Shown here: piece by piece, positions 12,727-25,087 of the stretch
Position numbering within the stretch: position 1 is the stretch's first letter
Layout of the letters: each line of letters opens with the position of its first letter
DNA from: Bolinopsis microptera
Taxonomy: Eukaryota > Ctenophora > Tentaculata > Lobata > Bolinopsidae
NCBI RefSeq assembly: GCF_026151205.1
Contig: NC_087078.1
Coordinates: 6,527,675 to 6,591,674, forward strand
DNA length: 64,000 nucleotides
Direction of reading: 5' to 3'
The notes under the pieces: model-generated
What the model was told of the DNA's origin: nothing
Databases searched by the model: none
The model's input: only the letters and a program-made list of their open reading frames with translations
Translations under genes and position numbers: made by a program

Positions 12727-15700
12727 GATATTTTTTTTTTTTTCCCAAAAAACCAAATTTAATTTTTTAAAAAAAAAGGGGGGAAAAAAAAAATTTTTTC
12801 CCGGGGGGGGGGGGGGAAAAAAAAAATTTTTTTTTTTTTTTTAAAAAATTTTTTTTTCCCCCCCGGGGTTTTAAAAAAAGTTTTTTTTTAAAAAACCCCC
12901 CCTTTTAAAAAAAAAAAAATTTTTTTTTTAAAAAAATTTTTTAAAAAGGGAAAGGGGGAAATTAAAAAAAAATTTTTTAAAAAAAAAAAGGAAAAACCCT
13001 TCCAATTTTTTTTAATTTTTTTTTTTTAAAAAAACCCCCTTTCCCTTTTGGGGGTTTTTCCCCCTTTTTTTTTTTTTTGGGAAACCCCTTTTTTTTTCCC
13101 CTTTGGCCCCCCCCCCCCAAAGTTTTTTTTTTTAAAAAAAAAAAAAAAATTTTTTTTTTTTTTGGGGGGTTTTTTGGAAAAAATTTTGGGGGGTTTTTTT
13201 CCCCTTTTTTTTCCCTTTTTTTTTTTGGGAAAAGGGAAAAAAAAAAAAATTTTTTTTGAAATTTTTTGGGGTTTTTTTTTTAAAAAAAAATTTCAAAAAG
13301 GCCCTTGGGGAAAATTTTTTTAAAAAAAAAATTTTTTTTTTTTCCCCCCTTTAAATTTTTTTAAAAAATTGGGAAATTTTTAAAAAAATTTTTTTTTTAA
13401 AAAATTTTTTAAAAAAATTTTTTTTTAAAAAAAAAGAAAAATTTTTTCAAAAACCTTTTGGGGTTTTTTTTGGGAAAAAAAAAAAGGGGGTTTTTTTTTT
13501 TGGGGAAAGGGGGGGGGGGGGGGGGGGAAAAAAAATTTTGGGTTTAAATTTTTTTTTTTCTTTTTTAAGGGGGGGGAAAAAAATTTTTTGGGGGTTTTTT
13601 TTTTTTCCCCAAAAATTTTTTTTTTGGGAAAAAAAAAAAAATTTTTTTAAAAAAAACCCGGGGTTTTTTTTTTTTTTTTTTTTAAAAAATTTTTTTTTTT
13701 TTTAAAAAAATTTTTTTAAAAAACCCGGGAAAAAAAAGGAATTTTATAAAAAATTTTTTTTAAAAAAAATTTTTTAAAAAAGGTTTAAAAAAAAACCCCA
13801 ACTTTTTGGGGGGGGGGGTTTTTTTTGGGGGGAAAAAGGGGGGGAAACCCAAAAAAGGTTTTTTCCCCAAAAAAATTTTTTTTTTTGGAAAATTAAATTT
13901 TGTTTTTTTTTCCTATTTTTTTTTTCCTTTTCCGTTTTTTAAAAAGGTTAAAATTTTAGGAATTTTTTTTTTTCCCGGCCCCAAAAGGGGGGTTTTTAAA
14001 AGGGAAAAAAAAAAAAAAAAGGGTTTTTTTTTTAAATTTTTTAAACCCCTTTTTAAAGGGTTTTTTTTTTTTGGGGGTTTTTTTTTCCCCAAAGGGGAAT
14101 TTAAAAAATTTTTTGGGTTTTTGGGGGGGAAAAGGGGGGGAAAAAAAGATTTTTTTTAAAAAAAAAAAATTTTTTAAAAAAATTTTTTTTTAAAAAAATT
14201 TTTAAAAAAAAATTTTTTTTTTAAAAAAGGGTTTTTTTTTTTTTAAAAATTTTCCCCCCCAAAAAACCAAAAAAAAAAAAAAATTTTTTAAAAAAACCCC
14301 CAAAAAAAAAAATTTTTAAAAAATTTTAAAAAAAGGGGGGGTTTGGGGGGAAAAAAAAAGGGGGGGTTTTTTTTTTAAAAATTTGGGGGCCCCCCCCAAA
14401 AACCGGGTTTTTAAAATTTTTAAAATTTTTTTTTAAAAGTTTTTTTAAAAAAAAAAAAACCCCTTTCCCCCCCAAAAAAAAATTTTTTTTTTTGGTTTTT
14501 GTTTTTGGGTTTTTAAATTAAATTTTTTTAAAAATTTTTTTTTTTTTTTAAAAAAATTTTTTTTTCCAAAAATTAAAAATTAACCGGGAAATTTTTGGGA
14601 ATTTTTTTGGAAAAAATTGGTATTAAAAAAAATTTTTTAAAAAATTTAAAAAAAAATTTTAAAATTTTTTTTTTTTTTCCCAAAAAAATTTAAAAAAGGG
14701 CCCCGGGGGTTTTTCCCCCCAAAAAAAACCCAAAAAAAAAATTTTTTCCCCCCCCCTTTTCCCCCCGGGGGAAAAAAAAAGGGTTAAAAAAAAAAAACCC
14801 CAAAATTTTTTCCCCCCCCCCTTTTTTTTTTTAAAAAGTTTTTTTTTTTTTTTCCCCCCCCCTTTTTAATTTTAACCCTTCCCCAAAGGGGGGAAAAAAA
14901 AATTAAAAAAAAAAAACCAAAAAAAAAAAAAACCCCCCCCCAAAAAAAAAAAAAGGGGGAAAACCCCAAACCCTTTAAAAAAATTTTAAAATTTTTTTTA
15001 AAAAAAAAACCCCCCAAAAATTTTTTTCCGCCCCTTTTTCCCCGGGGTTTTTTTAAATTTTTACTTTTTTTAAATTCGGGTTTTTTGGGGGAAAAATTTT
15101 TTTCCCCCCCAAATTTTTTTTTTTAAAAAATTTTTTTTTTCCCTTTAAAATTTTTCCCCCCCTTTTTTTTTTTAAAAAAAATTTTTTTTTTTAAAAAAGG
15201 GGAAAAAAAAAAAATTTTTTTTTTTGGGGAAAAAAAAAAGGGGGTTTTTTTCCCCCCCCCTTTTTTTTTTAAAAAAACCCCCAAAAAAAGGGGGGTTTTT
15301 TTTTTTTGGGGGGTTTTTTTTTTTTAAAATTTTTTTTAAAAAAAAGGTTTTTTTTTAAAAAATTTTTTTTTTTTTTTGGGTTTTTTTTTTTTTGGGGGGG
15401 GGGGCCTTTAAACCCATTTTTTTTAAAAACCCCCCTTTAAGCCCCCCCAAAAAAAAACCCTTTCCAAAATTTTTCCCCAAAAGGCCCAAAAAAAAAAAAA
15501 AAAAGTAAAAAAATTTTTAATAAAAAAAAAGGGGGAATTTGATTTTTTTAAAAATTTTTTTAAAAAAAATTTAATTTTTTTTTTAAAAAAATTTTTTTTA
15601 AAAATTTTAAAAGGGGGGGGGGAAAAAAAAAAAAGGGTTTTTTTGGGGTTTTTTTTAAAAAAGTTTTTTTTTTTTTTTTAAAAAAAAAAAAATTTGGAAT

Positions 15701-16091
15701 TTCCCCTCCCGGGGGTTTTTTTTTTTTTCCCCCCCCAAAAAAAGGGGGAGAAAACCCCCAAAAAAAAAAAACCCCCCAAAAACCCCCCCCCCCCCCCCCA
15801 AAAAAAAAAAAAATTTAAACCAAAAACTTGGGGGGGTTTTAAGGGGGGGAAAAAAATTTTAAAAAAAGGGTTTTTTTTTTTTTTGAAAAATTTTTAAAAA
15901 AAAAAAAATTTTTCAAAAAAAAAAAAAAAAAAAAAAACCCTTTTTAAAAATTTAAAATTAAATTTTTTTGGGGGGAAAAAGGGGGTTTCAAATTAAAAAA
16001 TTTTTTTTTTAAAAAATTTTAAAAAAAGGGAAAAAAATTTAAAAAAAAATTTTTTTTTTAAAAAAAAAGGGGGTTTTTAAAAAATTTTGGT
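12727..16091. other. homopolymer-run block, probable assembly or base-calling artefact
   Basis: For about 3.36 kb nearly every base sits in a run of 3-20 identical bases (A, T, G and C runs in irregular order). The sequence returns to normal at about 16092 (ACACAGATTAATG) and is normal before 12727. No natural dinucleotide mixture, repeat period or codon structure is present. Any reading frame here is rich in F, P, G and K and meaningless. The simplest explanation is a failed consensus or gap filling. The true sequence and length are unknown, and exons could be hidden here. Confidence 0.85.
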
Positions 16092-18710
16092 TTTAAAAAA
16101 AACACAGATTAATGTCGAATTTTAAGAAATGCACTAGTGCCAGAAGATTTTTAATAAATTCAAAGATAATTATATTTGTTGAAGCTAGTATAATTGATAT
16201 GTAAAATGTCGGTAATGTAGAATGCCAATGATTCTCTTTCTTCGCACTCATGTGGTTAATTGCGGTGCAGTGCATATTGTAGCGCCAATATTCATGATAC
16301 ATATATGTATTAAATTGTTATTATTGTTATATTACAGATGACACAATTCATGTTCAAACCTTATTTTTACGTTTCATGACAGAAAAAAAAACAACCCAGT
16401 TTTGTTTGTACCAACACGGAACATGAAAATGCACCACATTCCTCAACAATAGCTGCATTAAATTGACCACAACTGCTCAGGTCTTAGTTCCAAAGATCAG
16501 CTGAAGTAATTTATACGTAAAGACACAGACAAACTGACCACTAAAGAACGTTCCAGACTCCAGAGACTGTGGAAAGCGGTTGCTATTCCAATTTAATACA
16601 CGAGCTAATGAATAGTTTGTAGGGCAAAATTAAACATTCACAAATTTCAAAGTCGAATTGCGTGCCAGGAATACGAGATCTATCACAATGTAGAATGTAA
16701 CCGCTGTTGTGACCAGTATTCTCTAAATACTTAAATAAGGTGACTCTTCGTTCATTATCTTCTCTGACGAGAACAGTGATCAGTATTCTACAGTTTTACA
16801 TGGGGATATTCGATACAAGGCTACCCAGTCTGTTATTATCGTAGCAATGGGCGATCAAGCGAGGCTGAGTAGTAAGCAGCTCACCCTCCAGAGATACATT
16901 TACATCGCCTGGCTAGCGGATAACAAAGGGGCAAAGGACACCGAGGTGCAGCGTTCCGGGCGAGGAGAAGGATATAATGAACAGTGGGCCACTTCTATGA
17001 GATTACAATATCACCCCTTATATGAAAGGTTTGCTACACCGTGAACACGTCATGGTAATCGGAAAATGTTGGGCAAATCATTGATGTCGACTCACGACAG
17101 TCTCGCTTTGACACCCAAAGTAAGACAATAAATTATTATCTTTGTAAAATTAGAGATCATTTTATGAGAGGTTAAACAATGATCTGGTTTCATTGTTCAT
17201 TCCCATACACCAGGGCATGAAGTCGTATTAAAATAGGCGGATATTCGAAATTTGGCATATAACCAGTGGGAAAGCGGTTGCGCGCGTTAAAATGCGCGTC
17301 TCAAAGTACGTACAAATAACAGAAAATATCTCCGCGTGTTCCAAATCCGCAGTCGATAAATCAACAAATTACGTAAATTATGCGGTATGCTGTCATAATA
17401 TGCAACAGATGGCTTCATATGATATTTACGCTAAACAGTTTTTTCGGTATATATCATCGAGACAATCTACCTATTAAACATTATCAGTATAATAATGTGA
17501 CATTAGCTTATAAGTGATCATGACTCATGAGTCGTGAACAAAACTGTTGTCAAAACTTAATCTCATAAAAGATTTAATTACGAAAAGTAATAAGCACTTG
17601 ATGTGAACGTTGGTGTCAGGTTGGATGTACAAGTATGCAGACAAAAGCAAATTTTTAACTCATAAATGCTCGTGAAATTTCTCTAAGAAAAGATATGACG
17701 TAATATTAACATTCGTGATAATCCTGTATCTGTCCGTGACAAATACTTTCGCTTCAAATTAGATACATGCTTTGACCGCGGTAAATAAATGTATAAATTA
17801 AACTCGAAACATAATGAAAACTCAGATCAGAAATGCATCTAAAACACTTTTGTCCTGTTGAAGAATGCACCACTGTGTCTTATCTCTCGTCGTCAAAGAA
17901 GCAATTGGAAACACGATGGTAGATCGTTAACTATTATCATTAACTCAAATGTCTGGTCGCACTCTGTAAGTCAACACCAGGGGTAAATCCTGGGGAAACT
18001 TTTGTTAAAATCTGGGGACAAGGACACGTTTTAATGTTATCTCCGGGAAAATTATTTATTACTCGCATGTTTCTGTCGAATTTCTGATATTCGAATATAA
18101 CTGAGTGTTCACTATTTTTATAGTACCAACTGCAACACTACTTGAAGCCAACTACGAGAATGTGTGAACATAAATTAACATATAATGTGCCGGTGCCCCC
18201 CCCCCCCCCCCCCCCCCCCCCAATTCGATTATAATGTCATGTCATGTCAGATTTCGACATATTATGGTCCAGTAGAAAGCTAGATAGCTTTTAGTACCTG
18301 ATTAAATTTGTTAGATACAGTGACTAGCTTAATTAAGATTCGACATGTTGACTGTTGAGCACACAACTTGCAATTCAACATTTGCTATGTTCGATATATA
18401 TAGTCAAATTAAAATATGTCATACTTACATTAAATCTATTTATTGTTAGTATCTAACAATCACGCACGATGTTAATTAATTGTGCATTTATTATGAATTA
18501 TTTGTAAGAATAAATCAACTTTTTAAAAGGAGCATTCATGAAATCGTATCATATTTTTGATCATAACAATCATAATGATTAAAGAAATTGTGTTCAGAGG
18601 ATTATGATAAAGGTAACTGGTAACGCCCTACTTCCAGTGGGTTAATAAACCCACTCTTAATATACACAGTATAAATACTATAACTGTTTATAAATACTAT
18701 AACCGTTTAC
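16092..18710. other. no gene supported; poly-C run at 18196-18222
   Basis: This lies downstream of the last PCGF exon I can find and should contain that gene's terminal exon and 3' UTR, but I saw no convincing match to the family's C-terminus. Positions 16847-17044 (plus, 65 codons) and 17292-17477 (plus, 61 codons) are open but unsupported. Confidence 0.4.
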
Positions 18711-21700
18711 CTTAGTTCTCCATCTCGTCATCTTGATAAACTCAAGAGTATGGTCTTTACCCAGTATCTCATCATTACACAATATGTCCAACTGAAATGT
18801 CATGATATTAATGCTTTTCAAACAAAGTTACAACGAATTCTTCAGGTAGTGCATCCTGGGTTTGACAGGATATGCCCGTTTAAAATATTTCCATCACGTT
18901 ACATTATATAATTCTCAATAAATGTAATAGATTTGTAGTGTTGTAATTAGTTTAATTAGAGTTCCAGCTATGTAAAAGTAGAGTAGATAATATTGGTAAA
19001 TATAATTTACTCTGATATTATATCAGTAGTAGATAAATTAATAATATTATCTAGGTACTCTAATACTATATTAGTAGTAGGTAGTATAAGTAGTAGATAA
19101 TATCTACTCTAATTACTAATACTATATTAGTATTAGATAATATTAGTACTGAGTGAAGCTCTAGATAGCGTCCAGTTGACTGATGGCCATCGACACAGCT
19201 GTGGAACAAGACACCAAAAGAAGGTTAATGGATGGGCGGGATAAGTTTACAACTATGTGATGTGTGTTCTGCAGAACACATGTACAGTAAAAGCCCGGTT
19301 TACTGCGGAGTTTGGGGAAAGGAAACATCCGCGGTAAATCGGGGTTTTGTTTTTTAAATATACATGTACATGTTACCGTAAGCTCTATTTGGGGAAAGGA
19401 GATGGCTGCGGTAAATCTGTGTTTGCGGTAAATCTGTGTGCGCGGTGAATCGGGGCGCGGTAAATCGGGGTTTTACTGTAGTAACTAGCATGTCAGGACA
19501 TTGTTTAATGTTTACATTCCTTATAATGCCCATTTGTTGTTACATTACAATTATCATGTTTACTAACAACTATCATCTACTAGAAACCCGCTAGTCAAAA
19601 GCTTTGTTCGAGGAAATCTAAAAAATCAGTCATGATTTGATTTCTCTTCATCGTCTAGCTCTTTATTGTACAAAGTATACATATTTTATTTGACGATGAC
19701 GACATATATAATGTTGCTAGAATTCCCCTCCAGTGTGATAGTAGAATTAACGTCAGTGGAGAAAACAGCACTTAAAATAGTTCTTTCTGGGAAATGTCTA
19801 ATTGTTTCTGACTTAACTCAGTGATAACAATGTTATACTGGGGGGTAACAGGTTACAACATACAACGTAGTATTAATTAATACTCTCAATAAATTTATTT
19901 ATTTGTAGTTGTGATATTGGTTTAAAACTTAAAATAAACTGTATCAAAACAACTTCAAATTCATTACATTTATAAAAATTAATGTGGATTGTGGATCATT
20001 ACAGTTATCCTCAAGTTCCACTTGCTGACTTCGCATTACAGAAAGAAAACCTTTAAAAATGAAGAAAAAATGATTTGAGACCAGAACAAGTTCACTTTGC
20101 AGCACTTATACTGTGATTCTGGCTTCACAATTGAACTGCATTTTGTTCAAGATAGCGAAATCATAATCGAGAAACAAGTGAAAGAATAAATTCTTCACAT
20201 ATTTTAATCATCATGAAAGTGTTGACTGTTTGTTAGCTAGGTCGTCTCCACAATTATAATCGCACTCAATTCTGAGTATTTCTCTTAGCAAGTGTGTGAA
20301 CTTTCGAGTAGGGTAGAAATAATCTCATTCGCAAATTTGCCGTGTAAAGATTATATTACTTATTCACGTGTGATTACACGTAAGAATGCCATAGTTATTC
20401 CCCTAACGCCAGAACTGGGGTTTGAGTAGTTATTAATCATATGAACGACTGACAAAGTCTATTTTCTATGTTTGAAACGATGCCAAAAATCAAAGTTATA
20501 TATTCTAACTTGGTATTCGTAAATGTTACGATGTATAAGTGCGTAGTAACCATTCATTTAGTAACCATTCGTTTTAAACCCTTAAGCCATAGCAAGCATA
20601 ATCTGCACAGAATACTTTCTATTTAAGGTATTGTAACTTATTCTCCGCAGTTGAATAACGTTTCTCTGCATCGCAAGTTGCAGAGTTAGTTTACTTTTAA
20701 GGTACTTAATTAACTATATAATATACATTGTTCAAATGATTGATCAATATGAAATATTGAACACCAAGATAAATGCAATCTTCAACCAAAAATACGCAAA
20801 CAGGAAATATAGTCAGTCTCACATCTTCCTGCTGAACATTGAGTTTAGTCTGGACGAACTTCTTGATAACTCTGATGGGGCACCTAGCCGGACAACCAAG
20901 GATTGGTTTAGAGAGCTCCTGTAGTGTTCCGTTCTGGGGGAAGTTTAGTAAAGTTTAGTAAAGTTTAGTAAAGTTTAGTAGTAATAATAACTAAGCAGTT
21001 ATTGACTTTAGTGAGTTGGAAAAGTAAACATCATTAAACCTATAGATTCAATTTATTTATAGCGTCTTGTTTTTGTCTGTGAACACATCATCACCCAATT
21101 TACACAGCACACAATAGTACAGTTTCTGTTTCATGTACATTCCACACATTCAACAGTAGTCACCCACATTCCGTACATACCTTGTCCTCCATCTCAGAGT
21201 CACTGCTGCTGTTACCATTCACAGTGGTCTTGTGAGGATCTACTTGTACTGGTACAATGTAGTCACATGTGTTGTGTAGTGGTGGTAGCGGCGACCTGTT
21301 ATAGAGGAGTAGTTAGTAAGGTAGTCACCAGTAGTCACTGATAGTCACTAGTATATTATAGTAGTCACTAGCATAGTAGTCACTAGTATAGTAGTCACTA
21401 GTATAGTAGTCACTAGTATAGTAGTCACTAGTATAGTAGTCACTAGTGTAGTGGTTCTGGTAGAGGTGACCTGGTTAGTAAGGTAGTCACTAGTAGTCAC
21501 TAGTAGTCACTAATAGTCACTAATAGTCACTAGTAGTCACTAGTAGTCTGCATTATTTTGTAGCTGTAAGTGTTAGATAAAAATACCAGTAATTACTCTC
21601 TTAGTGGTAGAGGCCACGTGATAACATATGTGGTTTTAGAAAATTAGTCTGTAGTATCATACTGTATGTTAGTCTGTAGTATCGTATATATATATATATA

Positions 21701-24700
21701 TAATATACTGTATGTTAGAAGTAGAATAATACTTATTTTTATTATCTTATCAAGTAGAATGTAGATGTTAATTAGCACAGGACTTGTTTAAGTGGACTCT
21801 TTATAAGGGACTCGATAGAAGGGACTCATTTTCAGTAAAAATTTGGGACAGATGCTCAATTCAGATGTGCAAGGTTATGTTAATGTTAAATTGCTATGTA
21901 TGGCGTTGCTATTCTTAAATACCTCTAAATTAGTCGTTCAATAAGCTATCAAAATAGCTACTAGACATGACAAATGACGATATAATTGCTCTGCTTGCCC
22001 ACCAAGTTTCTGTAATGTTAAATACCGTTGTCTACGTTATCGGCCCCGAATATATTTAGCGCAAGTTGACCTCACAAAATGATTCTTTTAAAGGTATTGT
22101 CGGTATTTATAGCCCCGTTTTGGTATTTACGGTATAGTATTTCAGATTTCTAGGTATTTATAGCATAGCTATTAGTTTGGGTATATATTGTTCTCGCATG
22201 ACATGACAGATATATCATAATATATAATATATATTTAAGAAAGTAAAGGTATATGCGTATGCAAGTATTAAAAGATAATTGAAAGTAATCTAAAGTAATC
22301 AAAAACAATCAAAAGTAGGTATTTGTAGGAATTTGGAGGTTTATTCAGATTATTGTCACTTCTGTTTGGCGATTGTTTCAACGTTAAATATAAATATGAC
22401 AGAGTTTGACAGCACTAAGCATTATTCGTGACTGAACACAATACGGTACTATATACCTAGAAAAGTATTAACACAGGTGGTAATATTCCCCACAGCGGAT
22501 TAGGTAGCTAATAGTATTTAATATCATCAGTGTCCGGTAACATCTCTTAACTTCCTCCTGATAAACAATGTACAATAATAACTGGGCTATGTGGAGTTGC
22601 ACCAGATAACATTGTTTATAAACAGTATTGTTTAGTTTAAGTGATATTTAATATTCCAGAAGATCTGTGCGTCTGTCACCAGCAAATGACCAAACAATAG
22701 AGCAAACAATGACAGAACAATGGACCAAACAATAGCTAGTATTAAATAGCAGACCGTTTACTGGTGGGGTTTTTGGTGAATAAGATTTTGCTACAGAGAT
22801 AATCGTATTAATGAACCGGTGACATTTGAGCGGTGTGGGATCTCCTTAACGCAGTTTATCTATAACTAGCAGGAACCCGTCTAACCCTAAAATGGTGTCA
22901 AGACTCAAGAGACTAAAACAATTATTACCTATTTAATTCGCGTTTTTGACACCACTTGGGGTACCAAATTTTGGGCTCTAAAACTCCTATTTTTTGGCCA
23001 ATTTTTTATTTTTTCATGCTGATTTGGAGGCCATTAAAGCATTTGACCCAGTCAAAAAAGTTTCAGGTGTATATCTTTGACGGTTTTTGCAGAAATTCGC
23101 GTTAAAGTTGATGCCGTGGTGTCAGTAAAATGGCACAGATAAATATATATATATATCGTCTCGCTTTATATATAGTAAGATAGCTGGATTAGCTGGTGAG
23201 ACGTTTTAGTAATGTGATTAGGTAGTGTTCTATTATTAGGTAGTGCTCTATTAGTGTTCTATTATTAGGTAGTGCTCTATTAGTGTTCTATTATTAGGTA
23301 GTGCTCTATTAGTGCTCTATTAGTGCTCTATTATTAGATTAGGTAGTGCTCTATTACTAGAATGTTTATTGCAGTGGAAGGTATGATAAAACAGATTGAA
23401 ATAATGTGATGTAGCGATATAATGAGAAATACCTGTAACTGAATATTAACCGTTAAGGAATCAAGTTTTAATATGTACAATGAAATATATATAGCAATTC
23501 AGAGCTGTTCTAAATTTTCGTGTTTTAATTCCAACATAGGTCCTTTCATTAATTTACGGTTATACACGTTGCAGCTAGCCTAGATATGATGCATATTTAT
23601 ATTATGTAATACATATTATGTAATATTTATGTTGTATTATATAGTGGCGTTAAAACGGCGCTCAAGAACCCTTTTCCAGATAGATAAAATTATTAGAGCA
23701 AAACTAATAACTATACTCTGCTAACTTAATCAAAACATGATCTTGAACACATTTCAGGTTTAAAGCTAATTAATCACAGAGTTATTCATTTAATCAGGTT
23801 GTCAGTGATAAGTAAATAAATTATGATATCAACAATATCAAGTTAACAAATTCCACTGAAGCCCAACTAACCTGGCGCGGCGGGGAGGAGATTTACCATT
23901 AGTATCACCATTACATTCCTCACCATCCGACCCCTTATCAGAGGGGGGAGTGTTGGGAACCTCTGGGTGGGTGGACTCATACTCTGCTCTCTGATCATCT
24001 ACCTGCTTCTGGAGTCCTGGTACTACCTGTTATACGAGGAAGTGTTATTTGGTGTTGTGGTGAGGTATGGGCCCCAAGCTCACGTGGTGTGGCCCCACGG
24101 TCACGTGGTATGGGCCCTACGGTCACGTGGTGTGGGTCCCACGGTCGCGTGTCTAGTGGTCCCATTCTGACTTATACCCTGGATTTCTCTCCAAAGGTTT
24201 TGTACTTAGTTTTGGGGTTGTGTTCTACCTGGCACAGTGAAATCTGTACCGAAAAGATCGAGGCTATAATAAAATCAAAGGAGAAATAGTTGACACAATT
24301 TTAACTTAGAAGTTCAACTTATGACCAGACTGTAGCACTAAATACAGTATGGCTCAGCCTGCTTGTTCAAATTTACAAATAGTGCATATAGCGACAATAT
24401 TACTCAATATTGAGGATATATTGAATAAATTAAAAAGATATTTTTAACAGTGACCAGCATGATATTTTGTTACAAAATTCACATGAAACAGTTATTTCCA
24501 AGTACTATACCAGATAAATCTAAGTAACGAAAACGTAGCGATCACCCTCATAGTTTCAAAAAAATGTAGAAAATAGCAAACCTTGTATACAATAGATTGG
24601 AGGGTTCTGTCGTATCTAATGTGCTCTTTGGGATGCGACTGATGTATTACTTCATTGCATTTGGGGCACGTGTTGTGTTCATCGAGATGCTTGACAATAC

Positions 24701-25087
24701 ACGTTTTGCAAACTGAAAAAGTTACTCAATTAATTATGATATTAAACCGATCTCCAATTATGATTGTTATTTATTGTATGAAGTTTAGCTGTTACCGTAC
24801 CTGTTTCACAAACAAACATAATCAAATTTGTATTGTGAAGATTAACATTTCCTTGCTTCATTAGCAATCATTTAAACTATAATATAAAATTGATCAATAA
24901 GTAGTATAAAAGAGATCACCAACTCCACTATAAATATGATCATTATGATTAGAAATATGAAAATACCATTTTGTTTACAAACTTACATGTGCACAAACAT
25001 TCAATGACAGTAGTAGCATCGATGAGATAACCAAAACACAGGCTGCATGTTATATTTTCGTTCAAGTCTTTCAGCTTCGGCTTCATG
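18711..25087 (-). CDS. PCGF3/5-like: Polycomb group RING finger protein, PCGF3/5-like, 6 exons (last exon not found)
   Basis: Subunit of PRC1-type H2A ubiquitin ligases in the nucleus (family knowledge). Minus-strand exons: 25087-24988, 24712-24582, 24026-23872, 21295-21181, 20933-20823, 18791-18711. They total 693 bp (231 codons), all in phase. Aa 14-52 form the RING: C14-x2-C17, C30-x-C32-x2-C35-x2-C38, C49-x2-C52. [13 protein letters not shown] and [15 protein letters not shown] are close to PCGF3 and PCGF5, as is the following [15 protein letters not shown]. Aa 95-167 are a low-complexity acidic/proline linker. Aa 168-231 are the RAWUL domain, with [18 protein letters not shown] and TRWRTK. 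The position normally His in the RING (C-x-H-x2-C) is Cys32. The family ends about 12-15 residues after this point, so one short terminal exon is missing. It may lie in 16.1-18.7 kb or within the homopolymer block. Confidence 0.9.
19283..19480. mobile_element. MITE, pogo/Tigger-like ends, in a PCGF intron
   Basis: A 198-bp element bounded by TA, with inverted ends ACAGTAAAAGCCC at left and GGGGTTTTACTGT at right. Inside are repeated GCGGTAAATC motifs. No coding capacity. Confidence 0.7.
20941..20983. repeat. 10-bp tandem repeat just upstream of PCGF exon 5
   Basis: About four copies of AAGTTTAGTA. On the coding strand they end within 10 bp of the exon 5 acceptor (CTTCCCCCAG). Confidence 0.85.
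21340..21545. repeat. tandem repeat of TAGTCACTAGTA units in a PCGF intron
   Basis: Two stretches of 10-15-bp units (GTAGTCACTAGTATA, TAGTCACTAG) separated by about 50 bp. It lies just upstream of PCGF exon 4 on the minus strand. Confidence 0.85.
23215..23355. repeat. degenerate tandem repeat, TATTAGGTAGTGCTC units
   Basis: Repeated TATTAGTGTTC and TATTAGGTAGTGCTC units within the large PCGF intron between exons 3 and 4. Confidence 0.8.
24064..24160. repeat. GC-rich ~28-bp repeat in a PCGF intron
   Basis: Three to four copies of a CACGTGGTGTGGGCCC type unit just upstream of PCGF exon 3 on the minus strand. Open frames here are repeat artefacts. Confidence 0.7.

Noticed and set aside
13048-15897. 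Several frames rich in Phe, Gly, Pro and Lys
   Set aside because: They lie in the homopolymer-run block and reflect runs of T, G, C and A, not coding sequence.
20736-20924. Plus-strand frame of 62 codons
   Set aside because: It is the antisense of PCGF exon 5, whose RAWUL wording and splice phases fit the minus strand.
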